From Cryobacterium breve (GTDB lineage: Bacteria > Actinomycetota > Actinomycetes > Actinomycetales > Microbacteriaceae), in the NCBI RefSeq assembly GCF_004402375.1, contig NZ_SOGJ01000004.1, positions 22,390 through 86,389 on the forward strand: 64,000 bases of DNA, read 5' to 3'. Shown in pieces: positions 18,444 through 27,228 of the stretch. A program made the position numbers and the translations under genes. The first letter of the stretch is position 1. Every line of letters starts with the position of its first letter. The notes beneath the pieces were generated by a model. That model did not search any database and was not told where the DNA came from. It saw only the letters and a program-made list of their open reading frames with translations.

Positions 18444-19697
18444 ATGAGAATTGGCATGTTGAACAAAGGCCTGTTCGCCCAGCACGGGAAGGCCCTGCTT
18501 GAGATCGGCGTGGTCAGCGCCTTCGGTGTCTTCGCAACCGCCGGGTTTCAGATCGTCGCCAGCAGGGGGCTCGGACCGAGTGGATTCGGCTTGTTGGCCT
18601 CCTTCCTCGCGATCATCAACGTGGCCGCAGTCGGGAGCGCTGCGCTTCGCAGTTCCATTGCCGTCGTGACGTCAGAGGGTGTTGCCCTCGGTGCAGTTGC
18701 TCCCCAAGCACGCAGGCGACTGGACGCTTCCATGGTCGAGGCACTCATCCTCGGCGGCCTCTGTACTGTAGCCCTTCTGGCGGCCTCCCCGTGGCTGACG
18801 ACCTCATTGGAGACAAACTCTCTCGCGCTGATTCTGACGGCCGCAACAGTGCTTCCCTACTTCCTCTTTTCCCGAGCCCAGGGCTTGCTCCAGGGCACCG
18901 GGGACTCACGCTCCGTCGTGTTGTGGACCTCAGGGTCGCAAATCGCCCAGCTCGCGCTAACCGTAATTGCTCTGGCCATGGGGCTCGGAGCAGTGGGGAT
19001 TCTCAGCGTGATCCTACTGATCGCCGTTCTGGGAACCGTCGGTTCGTCATACCAGGCCCGACGGTTCACCGTCCCCGCATCACGACGGCCGTTCTCTGTC
19101 GACAGCTCGGTAGTCCTTCTGTTGACGATCTCGTTCGCGTGGCTGACCAACGCGGATGTTATCTTGGTCCGGTCTGGCACCTCGGAACTCGTTGCCGGCT
19201 CTTTCGCGGCGGCCGCCGTTCTCGTGAAAACGACGCTTATTCTGCCGGCCACTCTCTCTCTCTATCTCCTACCCCGCTTTGTCAGCCGGCGTGAAGATGC
19301 CTCCATGACGAAGCTGGGAGTCAATGTGACGCTTGCCCTGACTTTCTTGAGCGGCGTCGCCATGTTCCTGCTCGTCCTGGTCGCCGGCGAACCTCTGGTG
19401 GGTATCCTGTTCGGTGCCGGCTACGAACTCGCCGTTGCGTATTTGCCGTGGTTGGCACTCATGTGGCTGCCTTGGGCTATGGCGCTGGCAGTACTTGTCC
19501 GGGTCACGGCAGCGGCGTCTAAGGCGGGACTGATTGTGCTCCTCGTCGCGGCGGTGGCGCAGTGGGTGGGGGCGACTTCCCTGTTGCCCAGTGTGCCTGC
19601 GATGATGATCTTCAATGGCTCGCTGGGTGCACTAACGTTGGCAGCGCTCTTCCTGATCCACTTGGCGCGCACACGGCCTGAAATAAGGGGCATCTGA
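18444..19697 (+). CDS. polysaccharide flippase (Wzx-like, MOP superfamily)
   Basis: 417-residue protein with about 12 membrane helices. The N-terminal region ALLEIGVVSAFGVFATAGFQIVASRGLGPSGFGLLASFLA is typical of polysaccharide biosynthesis proteins of the MOP/Wzx family (helix 1, then R-x-LGP-x-x-FG). It would move undecaprenyl-linked oligosaccharide units across the cytoplasmic membrane. An in-frame ATG at 18456 is a possible alternative start. Confidence 0.88.
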   Translation: MRIGMLNKGLFAQHGKALLEIGVVSAFGVFATAGFQIVASRGLGPSGFGLLASFLAIINVAAVGSAALRSSIAVVTSEGVALGAVAPQARRRLDASMVEALILGGLCTVALLAASPWLTTSLETNSLALILTAATVLPYFLFSRAQGLLQGTGDSRSVVLWTSGSQIAQLALTVIALAMGLGAVGILSVILLIAVLGTVGSSYQARRFTVPASRRPFSVDSSVVLLLTISFAWLTNADVILVRSGTSELVAGSFAAAAVLVKTTLILPATLSLYLLPRFVSRREDASMTKLGVNVTLALTFLSGVAMFLLVLVAGEPLVGILFGAGYELAVAYLPWLALMWLPWAMALAVLVRVTAAASKAGLIVLLVAAVAQWVGATSLLPSVPAMMIFNGSLGALTLAALFLIHLARTRPEIRGI

Positions 19698-19741
19698 CGC
19701 CCCTCCATCGTCCCCCATCGGGTAATCAAACGGCTGCTTGC

Positions 19742-19747
19742 TAGACT
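19742..19747 (+). promoter_or_regulatory. -10 box TAGACT before the DUF2304 leader ORF
   Basis: TAGACT is 6 bases before the ATG at 19754, the spacing seen at leaderless starts elsewhere in the window. Confidence 0.45.
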
Positions 19748-19753
19748 CGACAG

Positions 19754-19819
19754 ATGCGAATCTGTCATGCACACGCCTCCGAGGTCGCACCGAAATGGCA
19801 AATGGGGACCTCCGCGTGA
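19754..19819 (+). CDS. possible 21-residue leader peptide coupled to the DUF2304 gene
   Basis: A short open frame (MRICHAHASEV...) starts exactly where a leaderless transcript from the TAGACT box would begin, and its TGA (19817-19819) overlaps the GTG start of the DUF2304 gene in a GTGA arrangement. This suggests translational coupling. No family is recognised, and the peptide itself may have no function. Confidence 0.4.
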   Translation: MRICHAHASEVAPKWQMGTSA

Positions 19820-20178
19820 GTTTGACTACCTATGTCTTTGGCATAGTTTCGGCGTTGCTCGTCCTAATCGTCGTCATCGAATTATTGAGACGGCGTCATC
19901 TGCGGGAGCGCCACGCGATCTGGTGGCTGATCGCTGGGGTTCTCGCCTTGGTGGCGGGTGTTTTTCCCGACACTCTCACTTGGACTGCCGCATTGATCGG
20001 TGTCGAGGTGCCGATCAACCTCGTTTTCTTCGGCAGCATCGCGATTCTTTTTCTCGTGAGCCTTCAATACAGTTCCGAGTTGACGCAGTTGGAGAGCAAG
20101 ACCCGCACCCTCGCAGAACGGGTGGCATTGATCGAACTCGAGATGCTCAGACAGTCGACTGAAGACCGCGACAACTAG
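19816..20178 (+). CDS. DUF2304 membrane protein
   Basis: 120 residues from the GTG at 19816: three hydrophobic helices (YVFGIVSALLVLIVVIEL, IWWLIAGVLALVAGVFP, NLVFFGSIAILFLVSLQ) and a charged coiled C-terminus (ELTQLESKTRTLAERVALIE). This is the DUF2304 pattern, small proteins usually encoded next to dolichol-phosphate-type GT2 genes and likely membrane partners of them; the matching GT2 is probably the one at 28964. ATG at 19795 is an alternative start, but the GTG gives the usual family length and overlaps the leader ORF. Confidence 0.82.
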   Translation: MSLTTYVFGIVSALLVLIVVIELLRRRHLRERHAIWWLIAGVLALVAGVFPDTLTWTAALIGVEVPINLVFFGSIAILFLVSLQYSSELTQLESKTRTLAERVALIELEMLRQSTEDRDN

Positions 20179-20623
20179 CTGTAGGTTGCCGTCACGATCG
20201 GTTACCGGTCAGACGGCTCGTTCGGTTATGACGAGGGACGGTTCGCTAGCGGATACTTCTCCGAAGTCTCTTGACCAGATCGCGGGCGAAAGCGCGGCAA
20301 GCGCTGTAGCAAATGAGACAGTCCCAACGATCCAAACGGCCATTGGCGAGAATGAAATTCCCCACCACCACTCGACATCGGAGTCAAGGTTCCAACTTGT
20401 AACGTTAAGGCCCGTTACATAGCGGCGAATGTTGTAGTGCAACGCTACCGAATTGGCCCCGGTCAGCGCTGTTGCGACGATGACGGACTGACCTCGGACA
20501 AGGTCCATGAGCCTGCCTCTGGGTTGGAGGAGAGTCACGCCCGCCAGCAGGATGATCAGCGGTAACAAGTAGCGCGGCTGCACCTCGAACCTATGGTAGC
20601 CCGCGATTGAAACAGGAGGTAGA

Positions 20624-20628
20624 TCGGA
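20624..20628. repeat. target-site duplication TCGGA, left copy
   Basis: TCGGA directly precedes the element; the same five bases follow its right end at 22341-22345. A 4-8 bp duplication is normal for IS21-family insertion. Confidence 0.85.
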
Positions 20629-20630
20629 TG

Positions 20631-21059
20631 TTAACGCCGACTGAAAACAGGGCCACTTCCCCGGCGGCCGGCCTTGGCGGCCTTGATCCCGATGCCGACT
20701 GCGAGGCGTGTTTTCCCGGTTCCGGGTGGTCCAAGGAGGACGACATTCTTCGCTTCGGTGGGGAACACGCTCGTGCCCAGGTGCGCGATCAGGTTTCGGT
20801 CGGCGGAGGGCTGATGGTCGAAGTTGAAGTCCTCGAGGATCTTGTGACCCGGGAACCGGGCGGCCTTGATCCGCAGCGCAGCCCCGGAGGCTTCGCGTTC
20901 GAAGACCTCCTTGGAGAGCACCGCGGCGAGGTATTCCTCGTGAGACCAGCCCGCGTCGCGGGCCTGGTCGCCCAGGCGTCGGAAGGCTTCGCTGATCCGT
21001 GGCGCCCGCAGCGCGCGGGCGTAGTACTCGATCTGCGAGGCCACTTCCGAGCCGGTCAT
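20631..21059 (-). pseudogene. istB: truncated IstB transposition helper ATPase
   Basis: 142 codons; the start ATG overlaps the istA stop (ATGA). The N-terminal helical region (YYARALRAPRISEAFRRLGD) and the Walker A motif LLGPPGTGKTRLAVG (about residue 107) are present. Some 15 residues later the frame runs into the terminal inverted repeat, so Walker B and the rest of the AAA+ fold of the usual roughly 250-residue protein are missing. Not functional. Confidence 0.9.
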
Positions 21060-22297
21060 GACGCGACCGCCAACACGGTCGGCGCGGCGTCGATGTCAAC
21101 GCTGAAGAGCTCGTCGTAGCGGGCCAGTGAGGCCATCTCGACGACGGCCGTGATCGTGGGCCGGCGGGCGCGTTGGGCTTGGAACTGGGCGCGCAGCTCG
21201 GCCGCGCGGAGGACGTGTGCCGGATCGGTGACGGTCAGTTGCCGAGCCCACTTCCGGCGATGCTCGGCGATGCGGACCCTGTCGTGGTGGACGGTCACGC
21301 GCTCGAGGCTCGCCGCCACGTCAACAACCCGGCCGATCATGGTCGGGTCGACGGAGTAGTCGTTGCTGAGCGCGCGAACGTAGTAATCCCTTGGGAGCCG
21401 GACGCTGTTGCGGAACATCACCTCCGGCACCATTGGCGGCAGTCCGCGCATCGCCGCCCGATCGATGCGGACCAGGTCTCCTAATCGCCTTCTCCTCGAC
21501 CGGGAGAGACGGTTGTTCGCGATGGGGAGCCAGCCGGCCAGCTGCTGATTGAAGTCATCGGGAGAAGTGAAGGCGCGACCAGACATGAAGCGGCTGCGGA
21601 AGAAGCGGTTCATCCGCTCGACCATGCCCTTGGACTCGGGATCGCGGGCCTTGAGAAGCTTGATCTGCGTTCCAAGGGTGCCGGCGAACGCGGCGGCGGG
21701 ATCGGTGAGTTTCCCGCGCCCGATGCCGGTCTCGTTGTCCCAGGTCAGCCGGGTGGGAACAGCCTCGGCCTCCTGCAGCAACGACTACATCCCGCCCAGC
21801 AGATCCGGCGTCGTCCGCGAGGGCAACATGCGGGCCTGGATGAGTCCGGAAAACGTCGACGTCATCGCCGATACCGGCGGCGTAGCAGCCTGGTCATGGC
21901 CAAGCGGCAGGTCCTCGTGTGGGAACCAGAGGTCACACTGGACCTGGAATCCGGGCGGGTGCACCAGCCGATCCGCGGGATCCGGCACTGCCTACTCCGG
22001 TCGGAGCTCGGCGATCTTGGCCCGAAACAGCGACGGAGACCCCGACCAGCCCACCCGCTCAGCGGCGGTCGCGGCCGGCATCGTTGGCGTTGCCGCGAGC
22101 AACACCCGCACCTGGCCGGCGAACGCGTCGAAACTCGACCCCGTCGGCTCACGCTGATACGTCGGCGACCGATCCACCGCCAAGGCCCGATCTACGGTTC
22201 CCCGGGACACTCCGACCAGCCGCCCTATCTCCCGCTTCGAATGCTTCCCCGTCGAATGCAGGTGGCGAATCTCTGCCCTATCATCCAATTTGATCAC
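21056..22297 (-). pseudogene. istA: IstA transposase with two in-frame TAG stops
   Basis: A single 414-codon frame, from MIKLDDRAEIRHLHSTGKHS (helix-turn-helix, GVSRGTVDRAL) through the integrase-type core: QVQCDLWFPHEDLPLG (first Asp), TWDNETGIG (second Asp) and DPESKGMVERMNRFFR (Glu). It is interrupted by TAG at 21992-21994 (after LRPE, where relatives have an aromatic residue) and TAG at 21785-21787 (after LLGGM, a likely former Trp). Both are in frame, so these are point mutations rather than frameshifts. Confidence 0.92.
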
Positions 22298-22340
22298 CTT
22301 CCATGATGGTTGGTGGCCCTGTTTTCAGTTGGCGTTAACA

Positions 22341-22345
22341 TCGGA
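22341..22345. repeat. target-site duplication TCGGA, right copy
   Basis: Direct repeat of the five bases at 20624-20628. Confidence 0.85.
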
Positions 22346-23338
22346 ATGAGCCAGACTGCACCGAAGACGGCGACGACGATTGTTTTTCTCCACCCTAGAA
22401 ACCTCAGCCCGGTGAAGGTCATGGTACAGAAAACAGCGAGTTTGCTCACCCAGACTATGAAGGGAAGAGTGGTGTCAAGCCATCCCAGCCCCCAAAGGCC
22501 GAGAGCACCCGCCCACAACGTTGGAACGTTCATGAGATTCGGGATGAAAAGGTGCTCCCAATCGGTGACCTGAGCGACATAGGAGGGCAGGCCGGACGAA
22601 GCAATAGATGAACCGCCTGTCGAGCGTGAAGGAATGCGCGACAAACGCACAAACCGCGAGAATAGAGTAAGGCACGGCATCCGCACGGGCGCCAACTCCG
22701 ATCACGGTAGATACTACAGCCAGAGTACCGAGCCCAAACTTTCGCCGCCCGCTTGTTTCCAAAAAGCCCAGAAGCGAGATCCAGAGGGTTCCAGTTGAGA
22801 TCACCGCCCAACTGCTGGGGTTCGTCGACGGAATGATGAACATTTCAAGTGGGACGAGCGCGATGGCGAAACCCCAGGTCAGCGATGGGCGCCGGCTCTG
22901 CGTCAGCAGGATGAAAATGGCAATTGAGAGCCCAACGAACAGGCACACGTCGAAAACCCGCATGAGGAGTACTGAGAGTAAGACTTCGGTACCTGCAAAG
23001 AGTCCCATGACGACGTAGAAGACTGGCGGATAGTCCCACGTCCAGTTTCCGCGATCAGCTGCAACCATCTGGGGGGTCTCCGTTTTGAAGCCCGCGCCCT
23101 GACAGGATGCACTCTGCTCCGATATAAAGGCATAGCAAACAGGAGAACCAACGGGAGTGGGAACTAACCGCTGGTCTTCGCTTGAACCCATCTCGCAGAG
23201 CCCACTGCGCAGACCGTCACCACTCGTCGTCAGGGCTTGCGCCGACGGGCGATACCAGTGACCAGCTCAGGAGCCCAGAAAGGATGAATAGCGGAGTCAG
23301 TATCATCCCAAGTATTTTTGGCCGGTTGGGGAGTGACT

Positions 23339-24568
23339 TCACTTGCCGGTCCCATCGGGCCGGGACTTGATGCTGGATGGAGCCTGTTGGTGGGAGAGAC
23401 GTAGTCCCATCGCCAGGATCAGTGCGCCGCTGCAGAAGGCACCCACCACATATCCAACGACAGCGGCCCAAACGCCGAGTGTTATCCCACCAATCAGAAT
23501 GATGACAACAGTCGCGCAGAACCCTGTTGCTGCGGCAGCTGCATATCGACGCTCTCGACCCATGGCGACGAGCGCCGCGGCTGGTACCAACGACACTGAG
23601 TAGGCGAATACTCCCCCGAGGAGCCACCGCATGTGTGGCGTGGCGGGAACGAATTCCTGTCCATAGAACAACTTGAGAAGAACCGGCGCTAGCACGATCA
23701 GCCCGGTGAAGAGGATCCCAAATCCAACCACTCCGAAGAGGGTCAGCCGTTGGCTCACTCGATGGATTTGTTCGTGGCCATCCTGATGCAGACGCGCAAA
23801 GTGCGGAACAAGAACCTGGTTGAGCGACAGAGCAAGCATGGACGTCGGCGTCGCCAACGAGAACGCCGCGGCAAAAAGGCCTGCTTCTACGGGTGTGTCA
23901 TAGACGCGCGCAGCCACCATCGCAACTTGAAGCGCTCCTCCGGTGGCAAGCTGTGCTAGGGAGTTGAAGAAGATGAATCTCGTGATCTCGTCGTTGGACC
24001 GACGTGTTGGCCTGCCGCCCACCGGCCAGCACGCCCAAGCAAAGATGGCGTAACCGAGCACGAGTGGTAAAAGAATCATTGGGGGAAAGCCAGCAACCAC
24101 AACACCTAGGAGAAGCGCGATCGACAGCGCGGACGTCCCTGCATCCGCGACGGCGATTCGCAGAAAGCGAACCTGACCGAGCGCAGCGCCTCGCGTGAAG
24201 GCATACGCAGAGAAGGCGAGGGCGAGGGTCGCCGCCGCCAAGGCGGTGACGGCGTCCGGCACGATTACAAGGGCCGCCACGAACGTCCCGACTGCGAGGA
24301 AAGGCACTGAGATCAGGAATTCACGGACGATGTATGGCAGCGACGAATCGTCGCCCGCCAGGGTTGCCGCGTCTCTGGGGACAAACCGCGAGGCAGCGAC
24401 CCCAGCACCCGTCGGCCAGAAAAGCGAGACGAAGACCGAGAGAGCAATCAACCCGCTGACTTGTCCCAGGGTCTCGGCCCCAAAAGCACGCCCGACCATG
24501 ATCGTGTAGGCGAAGCGGGAGAGCCCTTGGACCAAGGTTCCGACGGTAGCGAGTCCGGCGTTCTTCAT
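23339..24568 (-). CDS. polysaccharide flippase (Wzx-like, MOP superfamily)
   Basis: 409 residues from the ATG at 24568: LATVGTLVQGLSRFAYTIMVGRAFGAETLGQVS marks the first helices of a Wzx/MATE-type flippase, followed by about 12 helices. It would flip a lipid-linked oligosaccharide, as do the products at 10905 and 18444. The frame is open further upstream to a GTG at 24688 (449 residues), running through a heptanucleotide repeat that would code for repeated His-Gln-Pro-Ser-Ala-Ile-Ser residues. No ribosome site is clear for either start. The stop overlaps the GTG of the broken DUF2142 gene. Confidence 0.85.
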   Translation of the reverse strand: MKNAGLATVGTLVQGLSRFAYTIMVGRAFGAETLGQVSGLIALSVFVSLFWPTGAGVAASRFVPRDAATLAGDDSSLPYIVREFLISVPFLAVGTFVAALVIVPDAVTALAAATLALAFSAYAFTRGAALGQVRFLRIAVADAGTSALSIALLLGVVVAGFPPMILLPLVLGYAIFAWACWPVGGRPTRRSNDEITRFIFFNSLAQLATGGALQVAMVAARVYDTPVEAGLFAAAFSLATPTSMLALSLNQVLVPHFARLHQDGHEQIHRVSQRLTLFGVVGFGILFTGLIVLAPVLLKLFYGQEFVPATPHMRWLLGGVFAYSVSLVPAAALVAMGRERRYAAAAATGFCATVVIILIGGITLGVWAAVVGYVVGAFCSGALILAMGLRLSHQQAPSSIKSRPDGTGK

Positions 24569-24621
24569 CAGTTTTGAGGCCACCCGAGAATGGTAGCTGA
24601 CGAGGTCCCAGGGCCAACGGG

Positions 24622-24661
24622 TGATGGCTGATGGCTGATGGCTGATGGCTGATGGCTGATG
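24622..24661. repeat. (TGATGGC)5.7 heptanucleotide tandem repeat
   Basis: Five perfect copies of TGATGGC plus a partial sixth (TGATG) directly upstream of, or inside, the 5' end of the flippase gene. The 7-base unit is not a multiple of three, so copy-number change would shift frame if translation starts at 24688, or change leader length if it starts at 24568. Confidence 0.95.
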
Positions 24662-24795
24662 ATTAGAATCGATCAGGACCGAACTCACGGAGAATATTGG
24701 CAGCGGAAGTGACGCTAGCGTGTCCGGACCGTGTGCACATCGCCATCATCGTGAACAGTTATCGTCCGAGGCTGGGGGGTGCCCGTATGTTTTTG

Positions 24796-25815
24796 TCAAG
24801 CCGCAATTTGATGGTCGGTTTGATAGATGGTGCTGTCGCGCAGCATGGCATAGAGGACGTCTCAGCGTCGTCGGGCGAGGGCTATCAGGGCTTGGTTGTG
24901 GCGCTTGCCCTGGGCGATCTTGCGGTCGTAGTAGGCCCGTGAGACCGGGTCGCGGAGGGCGGCGAAAGCGGAGAGAAATATCGCCCGTTTGAGGATCTTG
25001 TTGCCTCGCCCGGAGGGATGTTCGCCGCGGATGGAGCTGCCGGAGCGCCTGGTCACCGGGGCGAGGCCAGCGTAGGCGGCGAGGTGGTTGGCGGTCGCGA
25101 AGTCCTTGCCGGAGACTTCGGTGAGGAGTCTGGCTGCGGTCCCGACCCCGACTCCAGGCCTGCTGATCAGGACGGGGTGAAGAGGGTGCGCCTCCACGAG
25201 CCGCTCGACTTCGACGGCGATCTCGTCCCGTTGCCGGCGGAGCGCGGCGAGCTGTTCGGCAAGCTTGGGGAGCACGATGCTGGTCGCGTTCGTGCCCGTC
25301 ACCACGACGGTCTGCTCGCCCAGCGCCCGGGTGAGCAGGCCCCGAATACGGTTGCTCGTGGCCGTGATCTGGCCGAGGACATCGTCGTCGAAACCGCAAA
25401 GCATCGAGAGCTCAGCGACCTGCTCATCGGCCAGCTGCAGTGAACGCAAAGCATGCGGGAGGCTCCTCGCGGCTTCGGCGATGATCGCCGCGTCGCGGGC
25501 GTCGGTCTTGGCTTCGCCCCCGTGCAGATCCGCGATGCGCCTCATTGCCCGCCCGGGGAGACAGCCCACGAGAACATTTTCCGATTGCGCGACGGCGATC
25601 GGCAGGGCGCCGATGGTCGCGGGCTGATCGACGACGAACAAGACCAGGCCGTGTCGTTTCAGCTGCCCGATCAGCTCGCGGAGCTTCGCTTCGTCATTGG
25701 GCAGTGCCTTGTCGAAGAGTTGCCTGCCAGCCCGGTCAAGGGCGACCGCGTGGTGTTCTCCCTTACCGACATCCACGCCAATGAAGACGTCGACGCTGTC
25801 GTAGCTCTCGATCAT
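24796..25815 (-). pseudogene. IS110-family transposase with a premature TGA
   Basis: The frame from ATG 25815 to TGA 24862 gives 317 residues: FIGVDVGKGEHHAVA (first catalytic Asp), GEAKTDARDAAIIAEAAR (paired Asp), and the C-terminal Transposase_20 part PGVGVGTAARLLTEVS plus LAAYAGLAPVTRRSG with SGRGNKILKRAIF. After ALIALARRR the TGA stands where relatives have Cys, and the frame continues as DVLYAMLRDSTIYQ to a natural-looking stop at 24796. The loss is only about 22 residues, so residual activity cannot be ruled out, but a nonsense mutation is the simplest reading. Confidence 0.85.
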
Positions 25816-26045
25816 GAATCCTCCGTCTCAGGTTCCACAAGTCGGCCTGAACCGCGGCATCAAGTCTCGACATCCACGTTACGAACGGCCTGGGACACGT
25901 CCCGGTCCAGCCCCTATCAGCGATCACCTGATGCCAGTCAGACCCAGTGACAACACCCCCCGGATCATGGGCGACTGGGGGCAAGAACCATACCGGGCCT
26001 GACAGGCCAACACCCTCACATAACTACACGAACAAGGGCTACGAA
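25816..26045 (-). ncRNA. putative bridge-RNA region of the IS110 element
   Basis: Non-coding left end of the element, directly upstream of the transposase. IS110-family elements are known to express a bridge RNA from this position. A short stem (GGGAC-AC-GTCCC near 25888-25900 on plus) is visible, but I could not fold the whole region or identify target- and donor-binding loops. Confidence 0.4.
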
Positions 26046-27228
26046 GAAAGTAACGGGGGCTGGAGAGTCACGTATTCGAGATGGCCAATGAACTCCCCAG
26101 TCTTGGCGCAACTGTCACGGTCAGCTGCTTGGCCTCGCAGGCGTCCGAGGGTGTCGAAGAGGGCATCTAGGTGATCCGACTTCGCATGCATCTCAAGATC
26201 GCGTCTGTCATCTCGTCCCCAGCATGGGGAACAAGTCGGCGCCTGAGTAAGCTACTAGCGGCCGAGGGCGTGGATGTCGTCTCAACTCACACCCGGTTCG
26301 TCCCAATGTCCTACGTTGGCCTCCGCGCCGCGCAACGCCGGCACGTCCCTGTCATACACACGTAACTCGGTGCTGGATTCGTGAATTCTCCATCCATGCT
26401 CATTCGTTTTGCCGTCCGAATGGTCAACCTGACTATTGGTCGCACTGTTCTTCGGGAAGCCTCGCGAGTATTCGCGGTTTAGCAGCCCGGCGTGCAATTC
26501 GTCGCAGAACTCGAACACGTTGACGCGGACGTATTCCACAACGCCCTTCGGTTCGAGGACTGACCGGTCGACTTCGACGTTCATCCGCGTGAAGGGATCG
26601 CCTGCCCAGGGCGACTCGTCGGCGGCAAGGGCTGGGAGGTTTTCGTCGACATGGCCACCGAACTCATCTGCACACGTGGTTTCGAACAATTCGCGGTGCA
26701 AATATTAGGTTATGGCCCGGACTTCGACGCTATGCGCGCACGCATACGTTCACGCGGCATTGCGAAGTCGGTTCGCGTCTACGGGCACGCAGACGTGCAA
26801 ACCATCAGGAGCGCCCTCCATGATTCGGTCCTGGTCAGTCGCAGCCGGTTGCCCAAGGGGTTCCAAATCACCCTCCTCGAGGCCGCGGCGGCCGGGGCTC
26901 AGATCGTTTCGTTTCCGGTACCTAAAGTTCACTACCTCAGTTCCGACGGTTGCCCATCCGTGAAGTTTCTGATATGAGTCTCCGCTCCCTCGTTGATGCT
27001 GTGGCTGATGCCTTGAAGAATCCACTCCCGCCCATGAGCCGAGGAATTTTAGAGGCCCGGTGGTCGTGGTCAGCACGTGCAGGTGAGTATCCGAAAATCG
27101 TCAGCACGGTTCTGGTGCCGAGATGCGAGGGCCGCCCGCGGCAGCGGTCCGAATCCCGACCGACCCTCACTAATGATTGACACCTGACGCCGCAGCTCTT
27201 TCGGGACGGGCATGCACACCCAGGTGAG

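Larger units (their letters stand above)
20629..22340 (-). mobile_element. IS21-family element, internally deleted and inactive (1712 bp)
   Basis: Bounded by terminal inverted repeats beginning TGTTAACGCC[G/A]ACTGAAAA and continuing for 28 bases with one mismatch, with TG...CA ends, and flanked by the 5-bp direct repeat TCGGA. It carries istA and istB in the usual order, reading from the right end to the left. It is shorter than typical IS21 elements (about 2-2.5 kb) because istB lacks its distal half. It inserted into the DUF2142 gene. Confidence 0.93.
20209..23342 (-). pseudogene. DUF2142 membrane protein gene, broken by IS21 insertion and three frameshifts
   Basis: The remains align along the whole length with the intact DUF2142 gene at 27229-28782. 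The GTG start (23342) overlaps the stop of the flippase gene. Lesions: (1) after SPVGASPDDEW the frame hits TGA at 23217 and the homology resumes in another frame (DGLRSGLCEMGSSEDQ); (2) near 22585 the frame changes again with loss of roughly 20-30 codons; (3) the IS21 element at 20629-22340; (4) about 15 bases beyond the element (near 20615) one base is missing, since IPIYLL must join VSIAGYHRFEVQPRY. The C-terminal part (RRYVTGLNVTSWNLDSDVEWWW, then the stop at 20209) is otherwise well kept. It cannot make a functional product. Confidence 0.9.
24780..26045 (-). mobile_element. IS110-family element (approximate ends)
   Basis: One DEDD-type transposase gene with about 65 bases downstream and about 230 non-coding bases upstream. 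There are no terminal inverted repeats and no obvious target duplication, as expected for IS110. Limits are inferred from where the glycosyltransferase homology stops (about 24776-24780) and restarts (about 26045). The long non-coding upstream end (25816-26045) is where IS110 elements encode their bridge RNA. Confidence 0.8.
24733..27120 (+). pseudogene. family 4 glycosyltransferase gene, interrupted by IS110 and degraded
   Basis: The first 14-15 codons (GTG at 24733, VHIAIIVNSYRPRLGG) are the N-terminus of a GT4 enzyme; the rest resumes beyond the IS110 element at about 26047 (ESHVFEMANELPSLGATVTV) and can be followed to about 27120. Recognisable pieces include STHTRFVPMSYVGLRAAQRR, DADVFHNALRF, GRLVGGKGWEVFVDMATEL, LGYGPDFDAMRARI and GFQITLLEAAAAGAQIVSFPVP (donor-site region). 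Stops occur in the gene frame near 26168, 26362, 26478, 26556 and 26975. It is non-functional. The stretch 27121-27228 holds nothing recognisable. Confidence 0.85.

Noticed and set aside
19795..20178. DUF2304 start at ATG 19795
   Set aside because: Possible, but the GTG at 19816 gives the usual family length and N-terminus and overlaps the leader ORF stop; the ATG would add seven non-conserved residues.
20607..21119. Plus-strand ORF across the truncated istB
   Set aside because: It is antisense to a clear IstB Walker A region and begins in the IS terminal repeat.
24622..24661. Heptanucleotide array as a CRISPR-like or attachment-site repeat
   Set aside because: The unit is only 7 bp with no spacers, and no cas or integrase genes are near.
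20209..27120. An active defence island or composite transposon between the two IS elements
   Set aside because: The elements belong to different families, both transposases are broken, and everything between them is recognisable polysaccharide-gene sequence (flippase and pseudogenes).
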